Shown here: piece after piece, positions 8,822 through 17,079 of the stretch
Layout of the letters: every line of letters starts with the position of its first letter
Position numbering within the stretch: the first letter of the stretch is position 1
Source of the DNA: Glomus cerebriforme
Lineage: Eukaryota > Glomeromycota > Glomeromycetes > Glomerales > Glomeraceae
Direction: 5' to 3'
DNA: 18,773 bases
NCBI GenBank assembly: GCA_003550305.1
Contig: QKYT01000847.1
Span: 1,082 to 19,854 of the forward strand
Notes under the pieces: model-generated
The model's input: only the letters and a program-made list of their open reading frames with translations
Databases searched by the model: none
What the model was told of the DNA's origin: nothing
Made by a program: the position numbers and the translations under genes

Positions 8822-9203
8822 TTCAAAAGAAGTGTATGTATTCTATTAAAATATTTCATTTTAATTCTCGAAGGGATAAAATCTTGGTGTTGAAAGAAAA
8901 AAGTAAGACACTTTGAAATTTAAAATTTAATATTAGGTCGACGAGTGTTAGATTTGACAATGTACTTCGATAAAGGATTAATATCAACAAATTTCCTAAC
9001 TTAATTAGTATGGATATGCTAATGATATAAAGAACTTGTATCAATTAGGTAATATGCGGCTTTTTCTGATTGACAGTACGTTAGATCCCGATCCAGATTT
9101 TGGGTGTATGTAACCATTTTTTTAAAAATCAATTTCTATAGAAAAAGAAAAAGGATCGATGACGAATGAAGGAGGGAGAGGGGATTGATCATTTTTTGAA
9201 ATT

Positions 9204-9420
9204 CTAATTCATGATCTTCTCATACGTAGTTAAAAGATCATCCACAGTAGCTTCATCATGTGAGTACTTTTGTAAGTTAATGATACATATCATCAATAGA
9301 TTGGAAATCATAAACTTTGTCAGGAAGATTTTCAGAAACACAATAAAGATGAACAGGAAAACAATTTATATTAGAGATTGAAAGACAGCGTATTATTTTA
9401 CAAATGGAGATAGAAGAACG
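9204..9420 (-). pseudogene. Frameshifted coding-like fragment
   Basis: The minus strand reads SISNINCFPVHLYCVSENL and PDKVYDFQSIDDMYH before a TAA at 9279-9277. In the next frame it continues QKYSHDEATVDDLLTTYEK, ending IMN and TAG at 9206-9204. The codons end mostly in T or A, as in the intact genes here, and the two pieces join with one frameshift near 9275. The upstream limit is unclear because the frame remains open antisense to the coiled-coil fragment. I do not recognise it. Confidence 0.3.
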
Positions 9421-9517
9421 AAAAATGCAATTAGCTGAAAGGCAAACAGCAAATCGTAGATCTCAAGCAGAAGTTGAGAAACTAGAAATAGAATATATGA
9501 AGCCACGTCAAAATTAG
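9373..9517 (+). pseudogene. Coiled-coil coding fragment
   Basis: The plus strand reads LEIERQRIILQMEIEERK, then MQLAERQTANRRSQAEVEK and LEIEYMKPRQN before TAG at 9515-9517. Leu, Ile and Met recur at heptad-like spacing among Glu, Arg and Gln, so this would form an amphipathic coiled coil. Similar 'EERKMxLAERQ' stretches occur in Glomeromycotina proteins as far as I recall. No ATG or upstream exon is visible, and stops lie just upstream in this frame. The final part is duplicated 140 bp downstream. Confidence 0.4.
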
Positions 9518-9692
9518 AGTTGCACAAGAATTAGAAAGTAAATTTTAATAAATCATTTTTTTTTTATTATTTTTCGTTCAACAATAAAATCTTTCATTTA
9601 AATTTTAACAATTGTTCAAATAATTTTTTACTGAAAATATGAAGTTATGTCAAGAATTAGAGTCACGCAAGAATTAGAAAATAAATTATTTT
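9498..9692 (+). repeat. Direct duplication of the coiled-coil 3' end
   Basis: The block at 9498-9549 (ATATGAAGCCACGTCAAAATT...) recurs at about 9637-9692 (ATATGAAGTTATGTCAAGAATT...). Over some 50 bases most positions match, including CAAGAATTAGAAA near the end. Copy 1 lacks one base relative to copy 2, which brings its stop forward. In copy 2 the frame reads MKLCQELESRKN and then stops. Confidence 0.6.
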
Positions 9693-10465
9693 ATTTTAAT
9701 AAATATTTTATTTACATGAATAATAATGTTAGTTTTATAATTCTTAATGTTAATTTTTGAAAATTACAATTCGTAATCCAAATCCAAAACTACAAAAAAA
9801 AAAATGAATATTAGTAAAATGTTTCATTTTAATAAAAACAAAATAAAAAAAATGAAAATTTTGACTTCAAAATTACATTTAGAGAATTTTGAAACCTTTC
9901 AAACCCTAAAAATAAAAAAAAAGCAAATGTTAATTAACATTTCGCTTAAAAAAATAAAACAAAAAAAATTTTCTAGGAAATTTTTGTTTAGAATTATTAA
10001 TAGGTTGAGAATAATAAAAAAGTGGACTGTAGAAAAAGAAAAAAAGAAACATTAAATAAACGTTTCTTTAAAAAGACAAAAAAAGAAATGTTCAAAGATA
10101 TTAACCAATTTTGTTTAGTTAAGACTTTGAAAGTCAAATTAAAAAAAAAAGAAATAAAAAGGCCAATATAAATTGAAGCCACACCATTAAGTGCTGAAAA
10201 TAAGCCTGAAAATTCTAAGATTCCAAAAATCAAAAAATAAAAAATCAAAAAAAATTGTACTTTTCAACCAAAAGGTACACTGCATATAATTCTTTTCTCT
10301 TACTTTTTATTTTATTTTTTATTTTATAAATACAATTTAATTAAATAGCAAAAGAATCTTTTCTTTAATAAAAAAAACCTTTAATAATAGATAAATCAAT
10401 TTATTTATAATAATATAATAATAAATATTACATTTTTTTAAAAAAAAAAATACAAAAACAAACAT
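9693..10465. other. Poly-A-rich low-complexity stretch
   Basis: The plus strand is dominated by A runs, giving a Lys/Ile/Phe-rich 83-codon frame at 9804-10055 and opposite-strand frames that look like compositional artefacts. One exact 18-bp palindrome, AAATGTTAATTAACATTT, lies at 9925-9942, flanked by AAGC and, one base on, GCTT. I see no real gene. Confidence 0.5.
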
Positions 10466-10471
10466 TTTATT
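10466..10471 (-). terminator. Probable polyadenylation signal of the kinase gene
   Basis: AATAAA on the minus strand, 37 bases after the TAA that would end the sixth kinase exon. This position fits a transcript that includes exons 5 and 6. Confidence 0.4.
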
Positions 10472-10507
10472 AACCTATTGAATTTTGGTTTTTTATAAAA
10501 AAAAAAC

Positions 10508-10640
10508 TTATTTATTAATATCATTTTCAATATTTTGATCAATTTCATTAAGATCTGTAAAAAGATAAAATAAATTAAAAACTATTAATAAGTTATAAAT
10601 TTATAATATAAAAATAAAACATCTTACCTAATTCGCTCAA
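10508..10640 (-). other. Stranded 3' coding tail of the kinase gene (rest of exon 5, intron 5, exon 6)
   Basis: After the stop at 10643-10641 the same frame continues LSEL to 10628. It then meets a donor GTAAGA (intron 10627-10555, 73 nt, acceptor TTTTTACAG) and resumes in phase in exon 6 (10554-10508) as DLNEIDQNIENDINK and TAA. The open frame across a proper intron shows this was coding sequence until recently. Confidence 0.6.
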
Positions 10641-12351
10641 TTAAACATCAAGACAATCTGAAACTATTATAATATAAAGATAAATAAGTAAAAATATTAT
10701 AATATTAAAATCATAATAATTATTAAATACTTACTTGGATTTGCTAATGCTGATTGAATAGTGTCTATTAAGAAAACAAATAACAATCAATAATAAAATA
10801 ATTTATCATAATAAAGTAAAATTAAACTATAGTTACCTGAATAAAAAGATGAGAAATCTGAAGAATTTTCTGGTTCTGGAAGATTTTTGAAATTTAAAAG
10901 TCTACTAGTATAGATTGCTTGTGGATGTGTTTGACTATTTTTAGATTCATTATCACTTGATCTATTCTTGAATTTCTTTCTACTCATTTTATCACATTCC
11001 TTTATTTGAGAATAAATTTTACTACTTATATCTTTTTTTTCATTATACCATTTTTTTAATATTTGATATAATTCCTTAGTTATTGGTCTATTTTCTGCTT
11101 TAGCATTCCAACATTTCATAATTAAATCTGCAAGTAACTTTGGTATATCTTGAGAAATTTTTGGTCTATATCCTTTACAAATTTTAACAGCTAAAACATG
11201 ATCATGAGGAATATCATTATAAGGAGTTACTTCAGTAATAAATTCATTCATAATTATTCCAAATGAATAAATATCGGATGCTTTTGTATATTGATGTCCA
11301 CGTAAAACTTCTGGTGCCATATAAGGTAATACTCCATATATTCCTTCTTTAACTTCATTATTTGCTGGTTGACACATTCCTAAGTCACTTATATATGAAT
11401 ATTGATCCAAAAATAATATATTACCTGAATGGAAATCTTTATGAACTTTTCCAGCATTATGAATATCTAAAAGTCCTCTTGCAATTTCAAATAATTGTTT
11501 AATTTTTGATCTATAATCCATATAATCTTCAGAAATATTTAAATAGTTTCTCAGATTTCCATTTTTACAATAATCTAAAACCATAATATAATTCTTAGTA
11601 TCAGGGTCTTGAGTTATTCCATAACATTGAATAACATCCAAGAGATGAATCTGAAGATGAGATTTGATCTATATATTATATACAAAAGAATATTCTTAAT
11701 AATTACAAGAAAGTATTAAATTATAATTTTACTTTTTAAATTACCTCATTTAAAAACTCTGAACTTATATCAGAAGAATTGTCTAAACTTTTCAATGCAA
11801 CTTGTTTATGCGAACTCCTATACCAATTTTGATTTTCAATATTCCAATACAAAATATCCCCTTCAGGCCATTTAGCTGAATAAATTTTACCATAACCACC
11901 TTTTGTAATATAAGTAACATCTTTAAAATTTTCAAAAGGTATCCATTCAAGACATTTATAATAATGCACAGCATTAAGTTGTGATTGTTGTATAAATTCA
12001 TCAATATTTTTATTTCCACTAGCCCAATTTTTAAAGTTATCCTTAAACCTTTTAGCATTACAAGGTTGACACCATTTCCATCCTGTGCCAGGTTCATTAC
12101 ATTCTCCACATATTCCATATACTTCTTTTCTTTTTTCTAAATCTTCTATATAAACTATTCGTTCATCTTCAGTAGTTGAATCAATAGAAGAAATTGCATA
12201 TAACTTTTAAAATAAATAAAAGTAATAATTAAAATGATTATAATTGAATCATAATTATAAAGTGAATCGCATTTACCTGATATTTTTCATCATCAACATA
12301 ATTCCATAAATTCCTTGGCTTTTCTTCGAATATCTTTTTTGATATTTCCAT
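10641..12351 (-). CDS. TKL-like protein kinase, multi-exon, probably cut short at the C-terminus
   Basis: Five coding exons join in frame: 12351-12277, 12203-11745, 11668-10837, 10764-10735 and 10663-10641, giving 472 residues. Introns are GT-AG and 71-76 nt long. Residues 57-73 form a CGEC...CQPC module, followed by NWASGNKNIDEFIQ, typical of the expanded Glomeromycotina kinase family as I recall it. The kinase domain spans about 121-387: glycine loop KGGYGKIY (126-133), VALK lysine at 163, Glu in FLNEIKSH at 178, catalytic loop HKDFHSGN with Asp256, DLG in place of DFG at 273-275, APE at 296-298 and ENRP Arg372. All catalytic residues are present, so an active Ser/Thr or Tyr kinase in signalling is likely; the substrate is unknown. 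The fourth acceptor could instead be TTTCAG at 10658, two codons shorter. In either case the frame meets TAA at 10643, 20 codons before the apparent ancestral stop. Confidence 0.85.
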
Positions 12352-12686
12352 AGTACTAAAATAATTTGAAAATATTGTAATTTTAGCTATGATAAATAAT
12401 TGAATTACATTATCAAATTAATATTTGCCTTGGCGCACATATGTAGCTCAATAGCCTTTGTATGATCATATCATCACCATCATGTCTATAAAAGGAATAG
12501 ACTAACTAATTATAATTATATTAAATCGGCAGTTAGCGTTTGTGCCACATTGCAATAAATAGCTAATTTTTTTTGACGATCAAGAGTTTCAATCTATGGT
12601 TAAATCAATTTTTAAATATAGATTAACCATTTCCAACGTTCAATATTTACAAAAAAAAAATTCCTTGAAAAAGAAACTTTTATAAA
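12352..12686. other. Upstream region of the kinase gene
   Basis: No gene is supported. The 5' leader of the minus-strand kinase starts here. An exact inverted repeat, ATGGTTAA (12596-12603) with TTAACCAT (12623-12630), is the only structure I noticed. Confidence 0.4.
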
Positions 12687-12732
12687 AAGTAACTTTAAAA
12701 CCTAGAAGACTAGGATAACTTACAAGTTACTT
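12687..12732. repeat. Nested hairpin
   Basis: The outer stem AAGTAACTT (12687-12695) pairs exactly with AAGTTACTT (12724-12732). Inside it CCTAG (12701-12705) pairs exactly with CTAGG (12710-12714) around a 4-nt loop. It is followed by an n (12733) and about 145 bases of less A/T-rich sequence with another n at 12876 and a small TTCTA...TAGAA hairpin around 12851-12868. Confidence 0.55.
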
Positions 12733-12949
12733 NGAATAGGAAAAGCTTGGGCGTTCTAAAGAGGAAACAATACATTTAATTACTATACACCATAAAGAAG
12801 AAGGAATTTCCCCATTATGAACATGAACATTTAGGTAAAGAATTCCGCCCTTCTAAGCTTTGGTAGAAGGAGCAANATTCAGTTCTTTTGATTATTAAAA
12901 AAAAAATATGAATAATTAATTAATTATTATATTAAACCTTTTTCTTAGT

Positions 12950-13795
12950 TCAGCTCTTTCAAAGGAATCGTTAATAAATATAATAGGTGAGTATGATTTT
13001 TGCTCTTTTAATTAATATTAAGTTTATTTTTTATTAAAATACTTTATTTTTTTTCGTTTTTGTTTTTAGGTTAGTTTCTTCTTTTCGGATGGACAGATTT
13101 TATAAGTTTGGTTTCTCTCTTTGCGATAGACAAACAGATCGTTAATACACAATAGGTGGGCACGTTTTTCATTTTTCTAATAATATAAACTTTACTTTTA
13201 TATTAGATAATTTATTAAATATTTTTTTCATTTATTTTTTAGGTTTTGCTTCTATCTACAGAATGGATAAACGGATCATGGGTTCTAGAGTTAATAATTT
13301 TGGATCATTAATAGTTATAGGCGGGCATTTTGTTCTTTTCACTTATATAAAGTTTATTTTTATATTAAATTAAAAAAAATAAATATTTTTTTTTACTTTT
13401 TTTATAGGCTCATCTCTCTCTTCAGAACGACGATAATAAACACAACAGGTTGGTATTTTTAATTCTAAATAATTTGTTTTTTATCGATTAAATAATTTAT
13501 TTTTTACTTTTTTTTCTAGCTTCGGTCTCTCACCTCAGGATGCATATGTACGCGGATCGTTAATAAAGATTAAGACGCGAGTGATTGTGGATGATTAAGA
13601 AGTATAGGTGGGATTATTTTATTCAGTTTATTAAATAATATTTATTTATTATTTTTTACAAATTTTTTTTTAAGGTTCGGATCTTTGACCCTTATCTTCA
13701 GAATAAACGACCAAATAAATTATTAAACTATAGGTAGAGATTCTTTTTATTATATTAATCACTTTTTTTTTACTTTTTTCTTTGCAGGTTCGGCC
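12950..13795 (+). repeat. Tandem array of short blocks separated by intron-like T-rich spacers
   Basis: Blocks of 41-88 nt with related sequence (a TCGGTCTCTC-like pyrimidine start, then ATGGA...CGGATCGTTAATA) alternate with T/A-rich spacers. Each spacer starts at AG|GT (once AG|GC) and ends in a poly-T tract plus AG. Spacers: 12987-13069, 13156-13242, 13321-13407, 13449-13519, 13608-13674 and 13734-13787. Blocks most often begin GTTCGG or a variant of it. Frames inside the blocks are short or stopped, so a coding role is doubtful. The array may be a dispersed repeat or a decayed gene built from repeated mini-exons. Confidence 0.6.
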
Positions 13796-14618
13796 CTTTT
13801 TAATAATTAATTTATTTTTTATTAAAAATAAGACCTAAATTAGTAGTAATTGATGTCAAATAATAAAATAATAATTAGATTTTGTATACTATTGCTTTTA
13901 TAACAAGACTCGGCGTACGATTTAATTATAAAATCGTATGATCCAGTTAATGATTACCTAATTAAATACTGCAAAAATAATACTACTTTAAAGTAAATAT
14001 ATTTTAAATCACTTTTACTCCCTTAATTATATAATTTTGTTTTAAAATCTATTATTTAATATTATAATATATTTAACTATTAATATAAATTTTTTTAATA
14101 TACTGTATAAATATTTATATAAGACTTTAAACATTTTTAAAAAATTTACTTTTAAGTTTATTAAAATTGAACTACTAGATAGTAAGATAATTGCAAAAAA
14201 TTAAAAAAAAAATAAAATTAAAGCAAATTGAAATTACAATTCGTAATATTTTTTTTGTATTGTAAAAATCCATACAGGTATGATTTATTTATAGTATGTA
14301 TGGAATTTGCATACTGGGTTGAAAATGAAATACTACTGTCCATACTGACCAAAAAAATCCATACAGATTTGAATAACACCGGAATCCTCGCGTAAATATA
14401 CTAAAATCAAGTGGAATTAATTTTAGTGATGTGATTTTTAATTGCCTCATACTTGGTAACAATTTGTCCTGATCAATTGATATCATGTGATTTCAGTTAT
14501 AAAGGATGGACTTTTAACTCTCATGAGTAATCAATCAAAGACCTCTTCGGGCTTTTAAATTTTGGATATGAAGTTTGGTAATTAATAATTCTGACGTAAT
14601 TTAATCAATGAAGTTTCT
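13796..14618. other. A/T-rich spacer with small palindromes
   Basis: No gene is supported. Visible structures are TACGATTT (around 13917) with AAATCGTA (around 13931), and a repeated TCCATAC/GTATGGA motif at 14268-14380, where TCCATAC pairs with GTATGGA across about 22 bases. The minus-strand 65-codon frame at 14289-14486 runs through this repeat and I do not support it as a gene. Confidence 0.4.
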
Positions 14619-14700
14619 TATATATATATATATACATGTTTCTGCAAAAAAAAATCTTATTTCTTAACTCTCCATCTCTTAACTCTTCTTTACTTTCGTA
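14619..14700 (+). promoter_or_regulatory. TATA tract and pyrimidine leader of the DUF3990-like gene
   Basis: An alternating TATATA run (14619-14634) ends 68 bases before the ATG. Between them is a pyrimidine-rich leader that includes the repeated element CTTAACTCT (twice at about 14663-14686). The arrangement is promoter-like, but TATA runs are common in this DNA. Confidence 0.4.
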
Positions 14701-14702
14701 TA

Positions 14703-15953
14703 ATGTCCATTGCTTTAAATTTAAACCCTTTAGAAACCGTTGCCAATAATTTCGAACTTGACGCTGGAACCGTTACTGAATTTTACACAGGAACCATTAC
14801 TGAATTTTACACCGGAACCGTTACTGAATTTTATACAGAAACCGTTACTGGAGGGGCCATAACAGGTAATTCCATTTTTCAGCTGAAAATTTTAAAAATT
14901 TCACGTGGATGAAACAGAAGCTTCTAACACAATATATCACATCTAGAAGACAATGTTCAACAAACGAATGAATGTATGATTACTGAGCTTGTGGATCAAG
15001 CACAGAAGTTTGGTTTTGGTCGGGACAAATTTCTTAAGTGGATATCATCCATATCAGAAGAATTTGTATTGACACAGTCACTCGAATACTGGCTTCTCGC
15101 ATATGTATCTGAAACAGCAACAGCAGAGGCTGACTCATGGAACGAAGACTACTTGCCAGATGCTTGGTTAGTAGACTGTTTTTCTCTAAAAACGGCCAAT
15201 TTCATTGTTAACGGAGTCTCTGAAGAATATCTCAAAGCACAAACACCCAAATACTGGATGAATTGGGCTATTTATCGATTCACTAATCAAGCATCAGACG
15301 AGTTCATCTCTTTTATTGAAAATGCGAGCGAAAATCAGCTCTACGATTTTAAAAACACACCAATAATTATAGTACCTTCCACTAGTGATGAGGGAAATGA
15401 GCTTAATCTCCTTCTCGAAACAGATCTTAATCACTTTAATAACAAGGATGCTTGGTATTACCATACCACGGACTGGATTAGTGCTGAAAGCATTTTCACT
15501 GATGGCATCAGCTTGTCAGCAGGCCAGAAAAAACAAGATTTTGGTGGAAGAACTTCATCATTCTACCTCAATGATGAATTTAAGTGGGCGATTGATTTCG
15601 GATTACAAAAGTTTATCAATTCACCCTGTGCAATAATCATTTATGATATCCCCGAAACATTATTAAAAAATTATAAATATCTTGATCTTAGTAGCGGTAA
15701 TAAAAGATGGAAGGATGTAGTGCGTAAATCTCGCAACTATCGTAAATGTGAGGCTGACAAATATGATTGTGTTTATGGCCCTCAAGCCACAAATTATGTT
15801 AAAATGATTAAGTATAGAAATGAGACACCCAAGGCAGCCATTAATAAAAACCAGCTGGCGCTTAATTCAGCAACATTAACCGAGGAAGTTGATTTACACA
15901 TAGTAGGAGTTATTATTTATAAAAACATGCAACAAAAGGATAGAAGCAAATAA
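14703..15953 (+). CDS. Probable DUF3990 / ADP-ribosyltransferase-fold protein, two exons
   Basis: Exon 1 (14703-14865) joins exon 2 (14947-15953) through an 81-nt intron (GTAATT...ATCTAG) in phase, giving 389 residues. Residues 22-45 are three tandem copies of GT(V/I)TEFYT plus a partial fourth. Residues 65-190 look mainly helical and Trp-rich. The C-terminal domain starts at about 225 with YYHTT, followed by IFTDGISLSAG, DFGG (252-255), SSFYLNDEF (259-267), a beta-strand CAIIIYDIP, and DCVYGPQATN (328-337). This order resembles the DUF3990 family, a fold related to ADP-ribosyltransferases (typically Y-H-x-T, then D-F-G-x-G-F-Y-L-T, then D-x-V-x-G-P). I infer the fold from these motifs only; activity and target are unknown. 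The gene is visibly richer in G+C than its flanks. No signal peptide is evident. AATAAA lies at 16069-16074. Confidence 0.7.
14766..14849 (+). repeat. 24-bp in-frame tandem repeat in exon 1 of the DUF3990-like gene
   Basis: Three units of GGAACCGTTACTGAATTTTA plus four bases (14766, 14790, 14814) and a half unit from 14838, encoding GTVTEFYT repeats. Units differ by one to three bases, so the array is young and could change length by slippage without shifting the frame. Confidence 0.85.
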
Positions 15954-16068
15954 AAAATTTAGGTTGAATGTAATTGGTTATAATAGCAAATATAAAATGT
16001 AAAAGGTGTCAAATTATAATACATATATATATCAATATTTAGAATATAAAATAGTAAATGCTTAATGT

Positions 16069-16074
16069 AATAAA
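16069..16074 (+). terminator. Possible polyadenylation signal of the DUF3990-like gene
   Basis: AATAAA 116 bases after the stop, in otherwise structure-poor A/T-rich sequence. Confidence 0.3.
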
Positions 16075-16235
16075 TAAAAATAAACTTTACAATTTTAATA
16101 TAAATTTTTAATATATTTAATGGTCCAGTTTCCAAATATGAAAATAGAGTAAGTAACAAAACAACATTTACGACATACCGCAGTATAAAGAAGTGCCGAT
16201 GAAAAAATAATGAAAATAGCTTTGTACTTCGCTCG

Positions 16236-16326
16236 GTTGAGGCTAAGCATTTGTGCTGTAAACTAATACCTGGTTTTTATTCCAGGGTTCTGAGGATTTT
16301 GTTAGCATCATGAAGGCACAAATGAA
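16236..16326 (+). repeat. Structured, less A/T-rich block
   Basis: CATTTGTGC (16248-16256) pairs exactly with GCACAAATG (16316-16324), enclosing a second stem CCTGG (16269-16273) with CCAGG (16282-16286). The block is richer in G and C than its flanks. I have the impression of a dispersed Glomeromycotina repeat, perhaps the 3' end of a LINE or SINE-like element, but cannot verify that. Confidence 0.4.
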
Positions 16327-16353
16327 ACGGATTTGACAATACAATAATATAGC

Positions 16354-16362
16354 GTGCCATTA
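16354..16362. repeat. Left target site duplication of the MITE
   Basis: GTGCCATTA, identical to 16588-16596. The following G also matches, so the duplication may be 10 bp. Confidence 0.8.
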
Positions 16363-16587
16363 GGACCCCGAAATATATATAAAAAGGTAGGGTCAGAGTT
16401 TGCAACCAAAAAAATCATGTAAATCTTTCCTTTTTCGGACAAATTACGATAATGCCAGTCAGAAAATTATTACTTATTTTAGTAACTGACTGACACTACC
16501 GTAATTCCGGCCCTAAAAAAATGCGTACAGCTAATAGTAAAATTTTTTAGATTGGACCTGACCTCTGTATGCATATTTCGGGGTCCT
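16363..16587. mobile_element. Palindromic MITE, about 225 bp, with target site duplication
   Basis: Terminal inverted repeats are GGACCCCGAAATAT (16363-16376) and its exact complement ATATTTCGGGGTCC (16573-16586), with weaker pairing for about 20 more bases. Inside, 16436-16462 (TTACGATAATGCCAGTCAG at its end) pairs with 16486-16510 (CTGACTGACACTACCGTAAT), so the element folds back on itself almost end to end. GTGCCATTAG flanks both sides (16354-16363 and 16588-16597), giving a 9-10 bp duplication; the exact boundary is uncertain by one base. It has no coding capacity. A 9-10 bp duplication suits Mutator-like transposases. Confidence 0.85.
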
Positions 16588-16596
16588 GTGCCATTA
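16588..16596. repeat. Right target site duplication of the MITE
   Basis: GTGCCATTA, identical to 16354-16362. No differences, so the insertion is fairly recent. Confidence 0.8.
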
Positions 16597-16696
16597 GGTT
16601 ATAAAAGAGGGTGGGTAGAATAGAAGTGAATAGGAGATTTTATTTTTGATTACTTGAAATATGCATATTAATCGGAAAAGATCTATTAAAAGACTT

Positions 16697-17077
16697 TCAT
16701 GTTTTGTTTTGTATGGTTGTTTTTAGACTATTACTAATCAATTTTCTTTCTTTTTTATAGGATAAGTTCAGCGGATTTAGTGTGCTTTCATAAAATTTAA
16801 ACTTATGTCCTTTGAGTTTTTTAGAAGAAACATTTACTAATGTTTTTTCTTTCTTTTTGTACAACTTTGGACTTGTAGTTTTGCTGTAGAAATTGAGGGT
16901 ACTTTGACCCTGAAACTCTACCTTGATAAGTCTCAAGGGTAAAGTTTTTTAAAATTGATTTAAAGAAACATTACTGATATCGTTTATTTATTTTTTTTTT
17001 TGTAGATGAACCCCTGGAGATTAATTGAAGGTGAACAAAACTTAAGTTTCAACAGAGATGTTGTAGCCCAAATGTGA
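16697..17077. pseudogene. Ambiguous coding-like region, open on both strands
   Basis: On the minus strand a 79-residue Lys-rich frame runs 16936-16697. On the plus strand, pieces look like exons with strong 3' splice signals: TTACTAAT then pyrimidines and ATAG at 16760; VQLWTCSFAVEIEGTLTLKL continuing to YLDKSQG; a donor GTAAAG at 16939; an ATTACTGAT branch-like site; a T tract and GTAG at 17005; then MNPWRLIEGEQNLSFNRD to TGA at 17077. The plus-strand junction as drawn gives a stop at once, so no full model holds. I cannot say which strand, if either, was coding. Confidence 0.25.
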
Positions 17078-17079
17078 TT

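Noticed and set aside
9901..9910. AAACCCTAAA resembles a telomere repeat unit.
   Set aside because: A single unit inside A-rich low-complexity DNA, with no tandem continuation.
9804..10055. 83-codon plus-strand frame.
   Set aside because: Almost entirely Lys, Ile, Phe, Leu and Asn from poly-A sequence, with no motif. The opposite frame at 9997-10248 is its compositional mirror.
11792..12118. 108-codon minus-strand frame inside the kinase gene.
   Set aside because: It overlaps kinase exon 2 in another frame. The exon's true frame carries the CxxC module and glycine loop.
12484..12494. TATAAAAGG on the plus strand, a textbook TATA box.
   Set aside because: No plus-strand gene follows within a plausible distance; the nearest gene is the kinase on the other strand.
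14289..14486. 65-codon minus-strand frame.
   Set aside because: It runs across the TCCATAC palindromic repeat and has no recognisable domain, promoter or partner exon.
15385..15636. 83-codon plus-strand frame inside the DUF3990-like gene.
   Set aside because: Out-of-frame shadow of exon 2.
15959..16159. 66-codon minus-strand frame downstream of the DUF3990-like gene.
   Set aside because: Tyr/Ile/Leu-rich product of ATA-rich 3' flank, with no motif.
16767..16778. On the minus strand CCGCTGAACTTA matches the start of large-subunit rRNA (CCGCTGAACTTAAGC).
   Set aside because: Only 12 bases match; the sequence then diverges (TCCTAT instead of AGCATATC), and no other rRNA sequence is nearby. 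Coincidence is likely.
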